This document shows positions 46,817 through 56,691 of a stretch of 64,000 nucleotides of DNA, piece after piece (the first letter of the stretch is position 1; the number at the start of each line of letters is the position of its first letter). Both the position numbers and the translations under genes were made by a program. The notes under the pieces were generated by a model. It searched no databases. It saw only the letters and a list, made by a program, of their open reading frames with translations, and was not told the origin of the DNA. Source of the stretch: Spirosoma telluris (lineage in GTDB: Bacteria; Bacteroidota; Bacteroidia; Cytophagales; Spirosomataceae); NCBI GenBank assembly GCA_003259005.1, contig QLII01000001.1, forward strand, positions 8,485,001 to 8,549,000, read 5' to 3'.

Positions 46817-48561
46817 TTACCAGTTCTTTGCTGTTGTCGTAACAGGTGGCCCTGACGATGTCAGTGTTTGGTTGGTTGGGGATAGGGTTGATTTTCCTTC
46901 CGACATCGTTAGGACAAAGAGTTGATACAGGCCCGCGTCTAGTTCTGCGCTTGATATGGTAGATCGAAAACCCGTTGTGAACAGATTGGCTGGTTGAATA
47001 AGGGCCCTCCGAACGGAACCTTGATTTTGCCGAACTGGAAACAGGTAGGTTCGCTTTGCCGACCGCGCTACTATATAGGCACCCGAATCGTCCAGACCCA
47101 AGGAGGGGCTTGTCATATTTACGAGTTCGTAGCCGCCGGGTATTTTAGTTAATTGCAGGGGTATTGTGGGTTGTTGTGCGGAACCAAATATCGTTGTTAG
47201 GGCGGAGTCGTAGAATGCTGGATATAGGTCTATGTACTGGCTGGAAACAGAATCGATGGTAACAGTGGGATTATTGTCTGGGTGCGTCCAGTTAAATTGA
47301 CTTGTAATTAAGTATTGCCGTAACCCGATTGTATCACCCAGATACGTTAGGTAAGAACACCACATCAGGACAAGGCTAAATAGGAGTCCTATAGACAGTA
47401 TCCATTTTTTGACTGATGCCTGTATTTCACCGACAACATAGGTGTACAACACGACCAGTAAAAGTAGTGAATAGAGCTTGTAGCGGCTGGTAATGAGCGT
47501 GTTTATGCCAAAGCCTGTCCGAGTCCAGGCGACAATAACTCCGGTGCCAACTAAAAAGGCAGCTGTTGCCAGAAAGAAATAGTCGGAAGAGGAAAGGCTT
47601 TTATGGTTTAGCCATTTTCGAAGGATATGGAGACAGACAGCCAGTACGATCAGTAGGATTATGCCACCAAACAGTATGCAACTGCCAATGACTGGGCGTA
47701 TCGGTAAGGCTTCGACTGCCGACCCAATGAAGGCAAACCAGCCACCAATGAGGTCGGTAAAAGAACCTCTGGCGGGTGGATTGCCAGGTGGGCTTTTGTA
47801 ATTTAGAAAATAGAGAGGAATTGAAATGAGTGTGCCTAGTGTCCAGAAAAGTAAGGGCTTTGGGCTTGGTCGATCCTTTAGGATAACTTGAAAAAGTAAC
47901 AAGGCAAAGCCAACGGGCCACACCAATAATCCATTACCACTGGTTAAAGTAGCAGCTACGGCGACTACTAAAGCGCCCCCAATTTTTTGCGTAAAAGCAA
48001 GCAGATAGATAGCCCCAAATACCCATAGAATAACCGTGAAATTTTGCAGGGCAGCCATACCCCAGAACATATTTTCCCACTGCGACAGGTTTAATAGTAA
48101 AAACGCAACCGGGGCAGGTAAAGGAGGCAATTGGCCAGGGTAAGCGAAGGATGGCGGTTCTGGTCACGTACTTGCATCGTTGCTGATTGCCCCAACACCA
48201 GCCCGAAAATAGCGATCAACCCAAGTAGGCTAAGGTTTCCAACCACCATCAAATGGCGGTAACTGAACTTGCCAAATAGATGAAAATCGAGCCAGGTTAT
48301 GATGCGGTCATAGACGATTCGGTGTTCGTTATGCTGCCGGAATAGTTCGTAAATTTTACCCGTAACCGAAGATTCTTTGTCGAGATTGTAGAGGAAGGCT
48401 TTCAAGACATGATCGTCCCACTTAGGTATGTTCACCGCATAGCTTGTCCAGACATACCAAAACACGAAGACCGGGATCAGCAACAGGACAATTGCTACCC
48501 AAAGGTCAAGGCGTCCAGAGCGAGTCTGGCGTGATTGTCGGGTATCGTGTAACGTGACCAA
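46817..48561 (-). CDS. Polytopic membrane protein, GT-C-like, frameshifted (paralogue of 2682-4406)
   Basis: About 581 residues after adding one C in the run near 48111-48114 (LLYLPPVAFLLLNLSQWENMFWG). The N-terminal helix is followed by AVNIPKWDDHVLKAFLYNL and RQHNEHRIVYDRIITW, the same pair of motifs as in the 2682-4406 protein. About ten helices and a soluble tail follow. It probably acts on a lipid-linked sugar, but no named family is certain. The start codon appears to be TTG, with no ATG upstream in frame. Confidence 0.65.
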
Positions 48562-48580
48562 TGGGTAAATGACTAAAAAA

Positions 48581-49489
48581 CTAATTCATGAATGAGGCTA
48601 ATTGCCGGACAATATTGGCCGGGTCTAGCCCCGACAATTGCTGATGGTATTTCTGATCACCGTATACGCCATTCGGGTAACCTTGTGCCGAAAGACTCAC
48701 AAAATGACTGGGTGCCACGCCATCAGTAAGAAGTTTAACCGACAACTGTTGTGCCAGACCACCAATTGATACATGTTCTTCCACAACCAGTAAAGGTTTA
48801 CCTGCCCAGCGGTGTGCCAGATCAGCAGGTAGATCGAGGGGAAGATTTGTGGCGGTAAATACATCAAATTGACCCGTCAGGAGTTCATCCTGCAACGCTG
48901 TTAATACGTTGGCTGCTACAGGACCAAGGGCCACTACGGTGCCAACAGGTGCCGAACTCCGAACAATATGTTTAAACGAGCCATGTACTTCGGAACCGTC
49001 GGGGGTAGAGGGGCCAGCCCCTAAGCGAAGATAAGTTGGTCGGGCTTCGGCCACAATCTGATGAAGCATCGGCGATACCTCGTCGGCAAAGGCCGGGATG
49101 TAGGTATTCACATTCTGAAGACTGCTCAAACAGGCCAGATCCTCAATAGCATGATGCGTGCTGCCCATGATACCATAACCATAGCCACCGCCATTGCCGA
49201 CCAGGAAAACGGGCATTCGGTGCAGGCAAACATCATTACGAAACTGTTCCAGGCAGCGATACACCACAAAGGGGGCAATACTATAGCAAAATACTTTATA
49301 GCCTTTATAGGCCATACCGGCGGCTACACCAACCATATTCTGCTCGGCTACGCCCGCATTGATGAAGCGTGGCCCCAGTGCATCAGCCACGTTTTCGAGG
49401 GCAGCATACCCTAGATCGCCGGTGATGAATACTACTTTATCGTCTTCCCGCCCGATTTTCTCGATAGCGGCTGCAAATTCCTTACGCAT
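48581..49489 (-). CDS. Transketolase C-terminal subunit
   Basis: 302 residues covering the pyrimidine-binding and C-terminal domains of a split transketolase. The conserved acidic region is FINAGVAEQNMVGVAAGMAY with the catalytic Glu that activates thiamine diphosphate. LVVEEHVSIGGLAQQL belongs to the C-domain. It must work with the N-terminal subunit at 51687-52511. The two halves flank the epimerase-GT2 fusion gene, an arrangement that suggests a dedicated sugar pathway and not central metabolism. Confidence 0.85.
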   Translation of the reverse strand: MRKEFAAAIEKIGREDDKVVFITGDLGYAALENVADALGPRFINAGVAEQNMVGVAAGMAYKGYKVFCYSIAPFVVYRCLEQFRNDVCLHRMPVFLVGNGGGYGYGIMGSTHHAIEDLACLSSLQNVNTYIPAFADEVSPMLHQIVAEARPTYLRLGAGPSTPDGSEVHGSFKHIVRSSAPVGTVVALGPVAANVLTALQDELLTGQFDVFTATNLPLDLPADLAHRWAGKPLLVVEEHVSIGGLAQQLSVKLLTDGVAPSHFVSLSAQGYPNGVYGDQKYHQQLSGLDPANIVRQLASFMN

Positions 49490-49502
49490 AGCTTAGGGAT
49501 AG

Positions 49503-49573
49503 GTTATTACACAGAGGCCTTTACAAATATTTTGTGTACCTCTTTTGGCCTCCGTGAATCTCTGTGTAATAAC
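49503..49573. repeat. Palindromic element, TTACACAGAG word type
   Basis: Perfect 14-bp outer arms at 49503-49516 and 49560-49573 (GTTATTACACAGAG and complement), with inner CAGAGGCC/GGCCTC pairing and a T7 tract on the plus strand after the right arm. It sits between the transketolase half and the fusion gene. CACAGAG words of this kind occur in many bacterial genomes. Confidence 0.8.
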
Positions 49574-49596
49574 TTTTTTTCAAGGCCCAGTCAAAT

Positions 49597-51600
49597 TTAC
49601 TTACTTTTTCGCTGTTCAATCATCGTACCGATTTCAGCTGCTGTTTTGTAGATCCGATCGCCTTTACGGACCATCGTTCGGATAAATTTCGGGCGTTTTT
49701 TTGTCTCCTCAAATATTTTACTGATATACTCACCTAAAAACGAAATACCCAACAGGTTGATACCGCCGAAAAACGTGACCAGGATAATAACCGTTGATAG
49801 CCCATAAGGGGTATTCGGGTCGAAGTTTAAGAGCCGGGCCACAATCTGCCAGATAATACCCAGCATCGACAGCCCTGTCAGCACAAAACCCGCATAGGTC
49901 ATCAGTTCCAGCGGAGCGAAGCTAAATGAGAAAATGGCTTTCTTCGCCCACCAGATGTTCTTGGTCCAGTTGTTGGTCGAAACGCCAAACATCCGCTCCG
50001 GGCGTACATAATCCACTCCCGTTTGTTTAAATCCTACCCAGGCCCGTAGGCCGCGAAGGAACTGCTCAGTTTCGGGCAGATTCACTAATTCACGCACGAC
50101 TTTTCGGTCGATAATCGAAAAATCACCCGCATCGACTGGAATATTGATATAGGCTGTCCGTTTGAACAGTCGGTAGAACTGTTTGTAGAAAAAATGAACG
50201 TGAGCAGGCATTTCCCGTTGCACCCGAACACCATAGACCACATCGAATCCTTGCTGCCACTTTTCGAAAAACTTAGGGATCACCTCGGGCGGATCCTGTA
50301 AATCGCCATCCATGAGTACTACGGCATCGCCCGTTGAAATTTCCATACCACTCAGAAAAGCCGCCTGCGAACCGAAATTGCGTGAATGCTTGATCGCAAT
50401 TACATTCGGATCTTTGGCACAAATTTCATTGAGCACGTCATCGGTATTGTCGGGTGAGTTGTCGTTTACGAAAATGATTTCGTACCGAACCTTCAGTTCA
50501 TTGAAGGTTTTTACTAACCGCTCATACATGTATGGAATGGCCTGTGCGTCTTTGTAGCAGGCAATAATGGGCGAAATGACAGGATTAAGCGTGGGTGTTT
50601 GAAACGCAGGAATAACCCGACTTTCATACTGATGCGCTATTTGCCAGTCGGCGGTTTGGCGCAGACCATCGCTGAGTGAGGTCGTTGCCTTCCAACCCAG
50701 ATCGGCCTCGGCGGCTGTCGGGTCGCCGTACCAGTCGGAGAGATCCCAGTTTCGGTTGGTCATACTGCCCCAAACGGGTTCCTGCGTGAGCCCAAAGGTT
50801 TGTCGCGCTACATCAACCAACTCGCGCATGGTTGTTTTCTTCCCTGTAGCAATATTATAGGACCGTCCTCGAATGTCGGGATTTACGTTCAGGGCTGCCT
50901 GTACAAACGCATTGATGCAATCGTCTACGTAGACGAAGTCCCGACTAATGTCAGGCGATACGAGGGGAGGTAACTGCCCTTTGCGATTTTCTTCGACAAG
51001 CCGGGGAATGAGCCGATCAGGTTCTTCCCAACCGCCGTAGATGGAATATAGGCGGAGGTTAAGGGTATTAAGCTGATGGATCTTAGCGTAATACTCCAGC
51101 GTATAAGCCGCCGATACCTTCGAGACGGCATAATGGCTGTTAGGCTCAACGCGATCCGTTTCTTTCGGGGCTGTGCAGTTAAAGCCATACTCCGAACTGC
51201 TGCCCGCATGGATATAAACCATATCAGGCGTACAGTTTTCGAGAATGTTGACCGTGCCTAATACGTTTGTTTCGTAGGTCAGGCTAACATTTTTCTGCTT
51301 GCTATAAGCGCCGTAAGCGGCCAGATTGAAAATCGTTTTAGGCTTAATTTTCCCAAAAACATCCTGTACGGATGTATTGGACAAAATATCGCAGTGAACG
51401 ATATTCTCGGCAGGCACATCTAAAAGCTTAAGGCGCCAGGCTTTGGTGGCGTCGTGGGTCAGCGCGTACACATCCTTGCGGACGCGGAAGAGTTGCTCGA
51501 ATAGGTTGGCGCCGATGAAGCCACTGGCTCCGAAAACGACGATGGGACCCTTGAGTCGTGTACTATCAGAAGGTAGCAAATTGGGGGCAGACTGATTCAT
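49597..51600 (-). CDS. Fusion of NAD-dependent epimerase/dehydratase and DPM1-like glycosyltransferase
   Basis: 667 residues in two enzymes. Residues ~18-325 are an extended SDR sugar epimerase/dehydratase: VVFGASGFIGANLF, SSSEYG, and Y157-x3-K161 as the catalytic pair. Residues ~345-667 are a family 2 glycosyltransferase with FVNDNSPDNT, MDGDLQDPPEV as the DxD site, and two C-terminal membrane helices (LMTYAGFVLTGLSMLGI and STVIILVTFFGGINLLGI) as in polyprenyl-phosphate sugar synthases. No frame disturbance is seen at the join. It may make a nucleotide sugar and transfer it to polyprenyl phosphate in one protein. Confidence 0.88.
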   Translation of the reverse strand: MNQSAPNLLPSDSTRLKGPIVVFGASGFIGANLFEQLFRVRKDVYALTHDATKAWRLKLLDVPAENIVHCDILSNTSVQDVFGKIKPKTIFNLAAYGAYSKQKNVSLTYETNVLGTVNILENCTPDMVYIHAGSSSEYGFNCTAPKETDRVEPNSHYAVSKVSAAYTLEYYAKIHQLNTLNLRLYSIYGGWEEPDRLIPRLVEENRKGQLPPLVSPDISRDFVYVDDCINAFVQAALNVNPDIRGRSYNIATGKKTTMRELVDVARQTFGLTQEPVWGSMTNRNWDLSDWYGDPTAAEADLGWKATTSLSDGLRQTADWQIAHQYESRVIPAFQTPTLNPVISPIIACYKDAQAIPYMYERLVKTFNELKVRYEIIFVNDNSPDNTDDVLNEICAKDPNVIAIKHSRNFGSQAAFLSGMEISTGDAVVLMDGDLQDPPEVIPKFFEKWQQGFDVVYGVRVQREMPAHVHFFYKQFYRLFKRTAYINIPVDAGDFSIIDRKVVRELVNLPETEQFLRGLRAWVGFKQTGVDYVRPERMFGVSTNNWTKNIWWAKKAIFSFSFAPLELMTYAGFVLTGLSMLGIIWQIVARLLNFDPNTPYGLSTVIILVTFFGGINLLGISFLGEYISKIFEETKKRPKFIRTMVRKGDRIYKTAAEIGTMIEQRKSK

Positions 51601-51686
51601 TCAGGCCGCAATATTACAGCAAAAGACGGATATGCCCGCTTTACTAGTCAGTTTTATAGGAAACGGTCACGGGTAGGTAGGTCTAC

Positions 51687-52511
51687 CTAAGCCGGTTGTT
51701 TAACAAGATAACGTTCGCTTACTTCGGCATGGGCCTGCTCATATTGAGCTTCGCTCATGGGTAAATAGTGCCATTCGAGCCTGTTTTCCATATACGATAC
51801 GCCTTTACCCTTCACCGTTTCGGCAATGATGAGTTTCGGCTTTCCGTTCGGAGTGGCGGTCAATTGGTCGATTGTAACCAGAAGTTCGGCAATATTATGT
51901 CCATCGACAACTACGGTCTCAAAACCAATGGCTTTCCAGGTTTGAACATCGGCGGTATCGCCTAAAACCTGGGCGGTCTGGCCAAACCCCTGTAATCCAT
52001 TTTTGTCAATCAGAACGATCAGATTATCCAGTTCATGCTGAATAGAAAAGTGAGCTGCTTCCCAGGTGGTGCCTTCATTGGTTTCACCATCCGACATAAG
52101 GACAAATACGCGGGAATCGTCGCCCCTGAGTTTACCTGCCTTAGCAATGCCCGTTCCAATAGGGAGTCCATGCCCCAGAGAACCCGTAGCGAACGGAATA
52201 CCTTTGTGCTGATTGGGAGCTGGGTGGGCGGGTAGGGTCGTGCCATTCAGGTAATAGGTAGCCAGTACGTCGTCCGAAATTTCCCCCAAATGATTCAGAC
52301 AGGCATAGAGTGCCGCTGCTGCATGACCTTTCGAGAGCAGAAAGGTATCCTGTTCCCGTTTGCGCTGCACAAGCGTAGCAATCATCAGGTCGATACAACT
52401 CAACGAACAACCGATATGACCGGCATGAGCCTGGTTATAGAGTCCTAATAGTTTGAGTCGTAGTTGTCCCTGAAGCGTTTGCAAGTCAGTTAGTTCGGTC
52501 GTTGATGTCAT
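51687..52511 (-). CDS. Transketolase N-terminal subunit
   Basis: 274 residues from the ATG at 52511. The thiamine-diphosphate-binding half shows HAGHIGCSLSCID, SKGHAAAALYACL, GSLGHGLPIGTGIA and SDGETNEGTTWEA followed by IDKNGLQGFG, the DG-x(n)-N metal/TPP motif. An upstream extension to 52580 would translate the right half of the palindromic element and is rejected. It should pair with the 48581-49489 subunit to transfer two-carbon units between sugars. Confidence 0.87.
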   Translation of the reverse strand: MTSTTELTDLQTLQGQLRLKLLGLYNQAHAGHIGCSLSCIDLMIATLVQRKREQDTFLLSKGHAAAALYACLNHLGEISDDVLATYYLNGTTLPAHPAPNQHKGIPFATGSLGHGLPIGTGIAKAGKLRGDDSRVFVLMSDGETNEGTTWEAAHFSIQHELDNLIVLIDKNGLQGFGQTAQVLGDTADVQTWKAIGFETVVVDGHNIAELLVTIDQLTATPNGKPKLIIAETVKGKGVSYMENRLEWHYLPMSEAQYEQAHAEVSERYLVKQPA

Positions 52512-52524
52512 GGTTGTTAAAGTA

Positions 52525-52602
52525 AATGGATAATGAATAATGTAGAATGAATAATAGGCTATCTGACAGGCATTATTCATTCTACATTATTCATTATCCA
52601 TT
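52525..52602. repeat. Perfect 31-bp palindromic element, GGATAATGAATAATG word type
   Basis: The arms 52525-52555 and 52572-52602 are exact reverse complements over 31 bp with a 16-bp loop. GAATAAT and GGATAATG words repeat in the arms, with one more ATCCATT unit outside the right arm. It lies between the transketolase N-subunit start and the stop of the GT-C-like gene. Confidence 0.9.
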
Positions 52603-52618
52603 ATCCATTATGTATTGG

Positions 52619-54463
52619 TTAATCGCCATAGCGATAAGTATGATCTTGAAAATCAAAAATAGTAATTTTTTTGCCCGAATTTCCTTTTACCAGTACAATC
52701 CGGTCGCGTTCGTTTGGATCGATTCGCTGAATATATTGTGCGTCTTTGGGTAAATAAACATTCACTAATTGGGCGTCGATAAGGGATACTGGCGAGAAGG
52801 TTCGGTCATTTTTCTCCGAAAAGATAAGCCGCTTTTTATTCGGGTACAGAATCGTATCGCCCAGAGCATAAAGTTGCTTTAACTGTAGGGCAGATGATCG
52901 GTAAGGATTTGCAATTCTGGGTTTGCCGAAAAGCGTGTATTTCGGAGATGTATCCGCGTAAATGTCGCCCAGAGTTTGTATAATATGGACAGTCTGGATC
53001 AGTAAAACGACTGCGACGGGTAGGCTAAACCACCAGCGTAGGGTTGCCAGTTGATAGAACCCTAAGGCAACTAAAATACAGACATAAGGAAATGAAAATC
53101 CTGAATACCGCTGCGTAATACCATAGGTATGCCCAGATCGCCAGGCCGTAAAAAGGAGGAACAGAGTTGGTACAAAAGCCAATAGCACTAAAAGCACGAC
53201 AAATCGTTTCTGACTCGTATCAGTATAGGTGATTACAAAGCGGCCAATGAGATAGACAAAGGGAATGGCTATGGACAAAACGAGCAATCGAGCTGGCTCT
53301 ATCGTATAAAACGGCAGTCCGGCTAAAAGGAGCAGCGATACCGCAGCGTAGACCCAGACTGGCGGTTTTGACACGGTGAGATAGCGATGCATAACCAGCG
53401 TTGAACTCAATCCCAAGCCTAGTGCCAGCAGCGAATTTCGCACACTACCCAGCACTTGACTCAATCCATTAGTAACAATAAATAAGTCGGAGAAAACAGG
53501 GATGGCCCGAGTTGCAATATTGGGTAGGGTAGCTGGAAGAATAATGCCAAAGCCATTTCCTCTTGGATTGGTGATGGCCAGATGACGGTAAAAATTCTTC
53601 TGTTCTTCCAATATATAAAACGTATAGGTTCCTCCGCCGTAAATGAACCATAATGAAATAAAGCCTAAGCCCACAATAGCCGTTAAGCCAAGTGTAACCC
53701 ATACCCGGCCATTGCGAAGGTAAAGCAAGGCATAGAGTCCATGACAAAGAAATACCGTAATTGCCAGGTAATGGGATAGTACCGCGGTGACAAAAACGGC
53801 GCCATAAGCAACGTAGAGCCAGGGTAAGGAGAGCCCCGACGAATGACGGGCTGAGGAACGAATCCGCTCCTGAATGAGTAGAAAAAGATGCGTAGCCAGC
53901 AACGTCAGAAAAAACGTCATGGAATAGTTGCGGGCAATGTGGCTGTAGGACACAAAAAATGGCTCGATGGTCGCAATGGCTGCGCTGGTCAGCGCCAGCT
54001 TGTCAACCGAAGCCAATGTAAGCGCGCCTGAGCTAGTGGGCTCATCAGCCAGTTGTTTTGGGCGTAAATGCCGGCGGACAAAGACAAACAATAGCCAAAC
54101 GATCAGCGTGCTGAAAATAACGGATGGCATCCGTAGCGACGCATCGCTTAAACCAAATACCTTTAGCCAGAGCCACAACACACCGTAATAGGCTGGACTG
54201 TTGCCAATATCTCCCCGGATATCGGCTTCAATAAAGTCATTGATGGTCTTCGTCTTCCAGAATTCAGCAGGGGTGAAGTAGGGTTTGCTGAAGACATCTT
54301 TCTGATTGGAGCCTTCGAGGCAAATAGCCTGACTAATCAGTAAAGTCGATTTTTCGTCGAAATAAATGCCATACGTACCAACTCGATACAGGCGAAGCCC
54401 AAGGGCAAGTGCCAAGATGGCACCTAGCAAAAGCAGGGTACTGCGGGATAAAGAAACAGACAT
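52619..54463 (-). CDS. Polytopic membrane protein, GT39/PMT-like (GT-C fold)
   Basis: 614 residues, about twelve helices and a soluble tail. After the first helix the periplasmic loop starts with YGIYFDEKSTLLISQAICLEG, carrying the Asp-Glu pair used by GT-C enzymes such as ArnT and PMT. GNSPAYYGVLWLWLKVFGLSD follows in the second half of the loop. It probably transfers a polyprenyl-phosphate-linked sugar in the periplasm. It is the first gene of the second glycan locus, with a candidate promoter overlapping its start. Confidence 0.78.
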   Translation of the reverse strand: MSVSLSRSTLLLLGAILALALGLRLYRVGTYGIYFDEKSTLLISQAICLEGSNQKDVFSKPYFTPAEFWKTKTINDFIEADIRGDIGNSPAYYGVLWLWLKVFGLSDASLRMPSVIFSTLIVWLLFVFVRRHLRPKQLADEPTSSGALTLASVDKLALTSAAIATIEPFFVSYSHIARNYSMTFFLTLLATHLFLLIQERIRSSARHSSGLSLPWLYVAYGAVFVTAVLSHYLAITVFLCHGLYALLYLRNGRVWVTLGLTAIVGLGFISLWFIYGGGTYTFYILEEQKNFYRHLAITNPRGNGFGIILPATLPNIATRAIPVFSDLFIVTNGLSQVLGSVRNSLLALGLGLSSTLVMHRYLTVSKPPVWVYAAVSLLLLAGLPFYTIEPARLLVLSIAIPFVYLIGRFVITYTDTSQKRFVVLLVLLAFVPTLFLLFTAWRSGHTYGITQRYSGFSFPYVCILVALGFYQLATLRWWFSLPVAVVLLIQTVHIIQTLGDIYADTSPKYTLFGKPRIANPYRSSALQLKQLYALGDTILYPNKKRLIFSEKNDRTFSPVSLIDAQLVNVYLPKDAQYIQRIDPNERDRIVLVKGNSGKKITIFDFQDHTYRYGD

Positions 54464-54468
54464 TGGGC

Positions 54469-54476
54469 CAAAACTA
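54469..54476 (-). promoter_or_regulatory. -7 box (TAGTTTTG) 5 bp before the GT-C ATG
   Basis: TAGTTTTG on the minus strand matches TAnnTTTG and ends 5 bases before the ATG at 54463, predicting a leaderless transcript for the first gene of the second glycan locus. Confidence 0.5.
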
Positions 54477-54494
54477 CACGCAAAATCCGGGTTC

Positions 54495-56592
54495 TCATAG
54501 TTTCATGATCGTGAATTCTACCCGCCGGTTTTGTTTTCGCTTCTCTTCGGTTTCATTGCTGGCAACGGGTTTGCTGGGTCCCCAAGCCTTAGTCTGGATG
54601 CGTTTTTCTGAAATTCCTTTACTGGTCAGATACTCTTTTACCACCCGAACGCGGTCTTCTGAAAGTTTCATATTAGGCTCCCAATCCCCTGATTGTCGGT
54701 ATGGCCTTCAATGAGCAACTCCATAGTCGGGTATTTTTCCAGCATAGAAACCACTTGGTCCAATTCGGAATTAGCCCCAGGAAGCAGGGCAAACTGGCTC
54801 TGCTGAAACAATACCTCACGCATCACGATTTTCTGCCCCGGCTCAATTTTTACCAGGTATAGATTTCGCCGAATATCCCGAAATCGTTTGTCTTTGCTTA
54901 AATCCAGGACTTCAGTCGTTGTGAAATAGCCTTCTTTTCTGGCTTTCAGGTTGTACACTTTCTGTGTAGGCAGAATCAGTTTAAATTCCCCTGATTCTGG
55001 ATTGTAATCCACTTTCGAAATCTCTTTTGTATCACCGAATAAGCCTGAAGCTACCTCCGATGCGACCGGTTTTTTACTTTGGGAATCCAGCACCTGTCCC
55101 GATATAATGGCAACCGGGTCTGGCTTGATGGCTGGGAATAGTTTTAATCGGAAAATATCATCTTCGCCCAGGGAGCCCGCCCGCGAACTCAGGTAGGCAT
55201 AATCGCCCGAGGCTGGAATTGTGAAATAACCATCCCACTCAGCGGTATTGATTGTCGGGCCAAGGTTTTCGGGTTCACTCCAGTTGCCCCATGAGTCGTC
55301 TTGTCTACGACTGACAAAGATATCGCCGTTGCCAAATCCCGGGTGCCCGGCCGACGTAAAGTAGAGGGTTCGGCCATCGGCAGCCAAAAAGGGTGAGCTT
55401 TCAAATTCGGCGGTATTTACAACGCCACCTAATGAGACAGGTTCCGACCAGGTATTATCTGGTTTTTGAAGAGAGACGTAGAGGTCGCGATTACCACGCG
55501 TATCTTTCCGTTGTACGGCTAGAATAATTGCTTTCCCATCGGGCGAGACGCAAAACTCCAGTTGGTTTTTTTCGTGTAGGTTATAATTGTTGGTAATCTT
55601 ACACTCAACTGGCTGCGACCAACCCGCTTTGGTACGGATGGATTTGGAAATGCCAAACGACATACCGCCATCGGGTCGATATACATTGATAAGGTAAGCC
55701 GTTCGTCCATCTGGTGCCATACCGCTAATGGCATTATCGCCCGTATTATTGATGGGAGGGCCAATATTTACAGCTTCACTCCAGCTAGCTGAGTTTCCAT
55801 TCGATGCGGATTCCAGGGTTGAGTACCAGACATCTTGCCGGTCGGGGCACCCAGATTTGCTTTATTGAAATTTCGGGTAAAGTAAAGGGTTCGGCCGTCA
55901 GGCGAGATAACCGGGGCCACTTCCTGACCAGAGGAGTTAACCGTTTTTCCGAGATTTTCTTTCTGAATGTCTTTTGGGGTATTTTTGGAAACGTTGATCG
56001 CAACGGTAATGGGCTTTATATCGTCCGAAATGCCAATGGCATCAATCTGATTTAGGCCTTTAAGGGCAGCTCCATTCAGTACAACTTTAACCTGGGTGCA
56101 CAGATAGGCCGAGTCTTTTGGGAAAATCCGTAGAAGTGGGTCCTGACGCGCCTGAACAGTCGTTGCCTGATAAACAACGTGCTCCTTTCCTTTTTCGTCG
56201 ATAACAATAACTTTTACAACCGCGCCTGGATTTATATTTTCGGCCACGACAATTTGACGGGCCTGCATTGGGGTTTCAAACCCTACCTGAATCCACTCAT
56301 CGGCAGTTCCATCAGCATAGAACGGAGCCCAGGCGCAAGCGCTTTCGCCCATTTCTGGAACTTTACTGGGGCGGCCAAGTGCCTGAGAGGCTTTGTATTG
56401 TTCGCCAGTAGGTTCGCCTTTTTTCTCCGACGACACCCCCACTACCCGCCTAGCCCATTGAACGGCGTTTTTTTCAGTAGAGGGCACAGTAGTAGGGCTG
56501 TTGGCTCGCTGGGGCGCATCAGTCGATTGAGCCTGACCCATTGAACTGGCCATGCTAACCAATATGCCCGCCAAAATGCTCCAGACTCGCAT
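54495..56592 (-). CDS. OmpA-family protein with PD40 propeller, frameshifted twice
   Basis: About 699 residues after two corrections (near 55838 and near 54686). Order: signal peptide (VWSILAGILVSMASSMGQAQ), a discoidin-like beta-sandwich around residues 45-215 (SACAWAPFYADGTADEWIQVGF), PD40/WD40-like repeats (SPDGRTLYFT, APDGRTAYLIN, AADGRTLYFTS), a carboxypeptidase-regulatory-like segment around 500-560, and a C-terminal OmpA domain with LLIEGHTDNQGDWEPN. The OmpA domain binds peptidoglycan, so the protein anchors an outer-membrane assembly. Similar PD40-OmpA proteins occur with type IX secretion, but that role is inference. Confidence 0.8.
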
Positions 56593-56691
56593 AAACGATT
56601 AAACGGTGAGTAATATAGACTGATTTTTGTTGCAATAGTTGCAATGTTAAACACAGAATTGCATACTCATGGTGCCATCTGCCAAGAAAAC

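Noticed and set aside
52512..52580. N-terminal extension of the transketolase subunit
   Set aside because: It translates the palindromic element and has no family counterpart; the ATG at 52511 fits the family.
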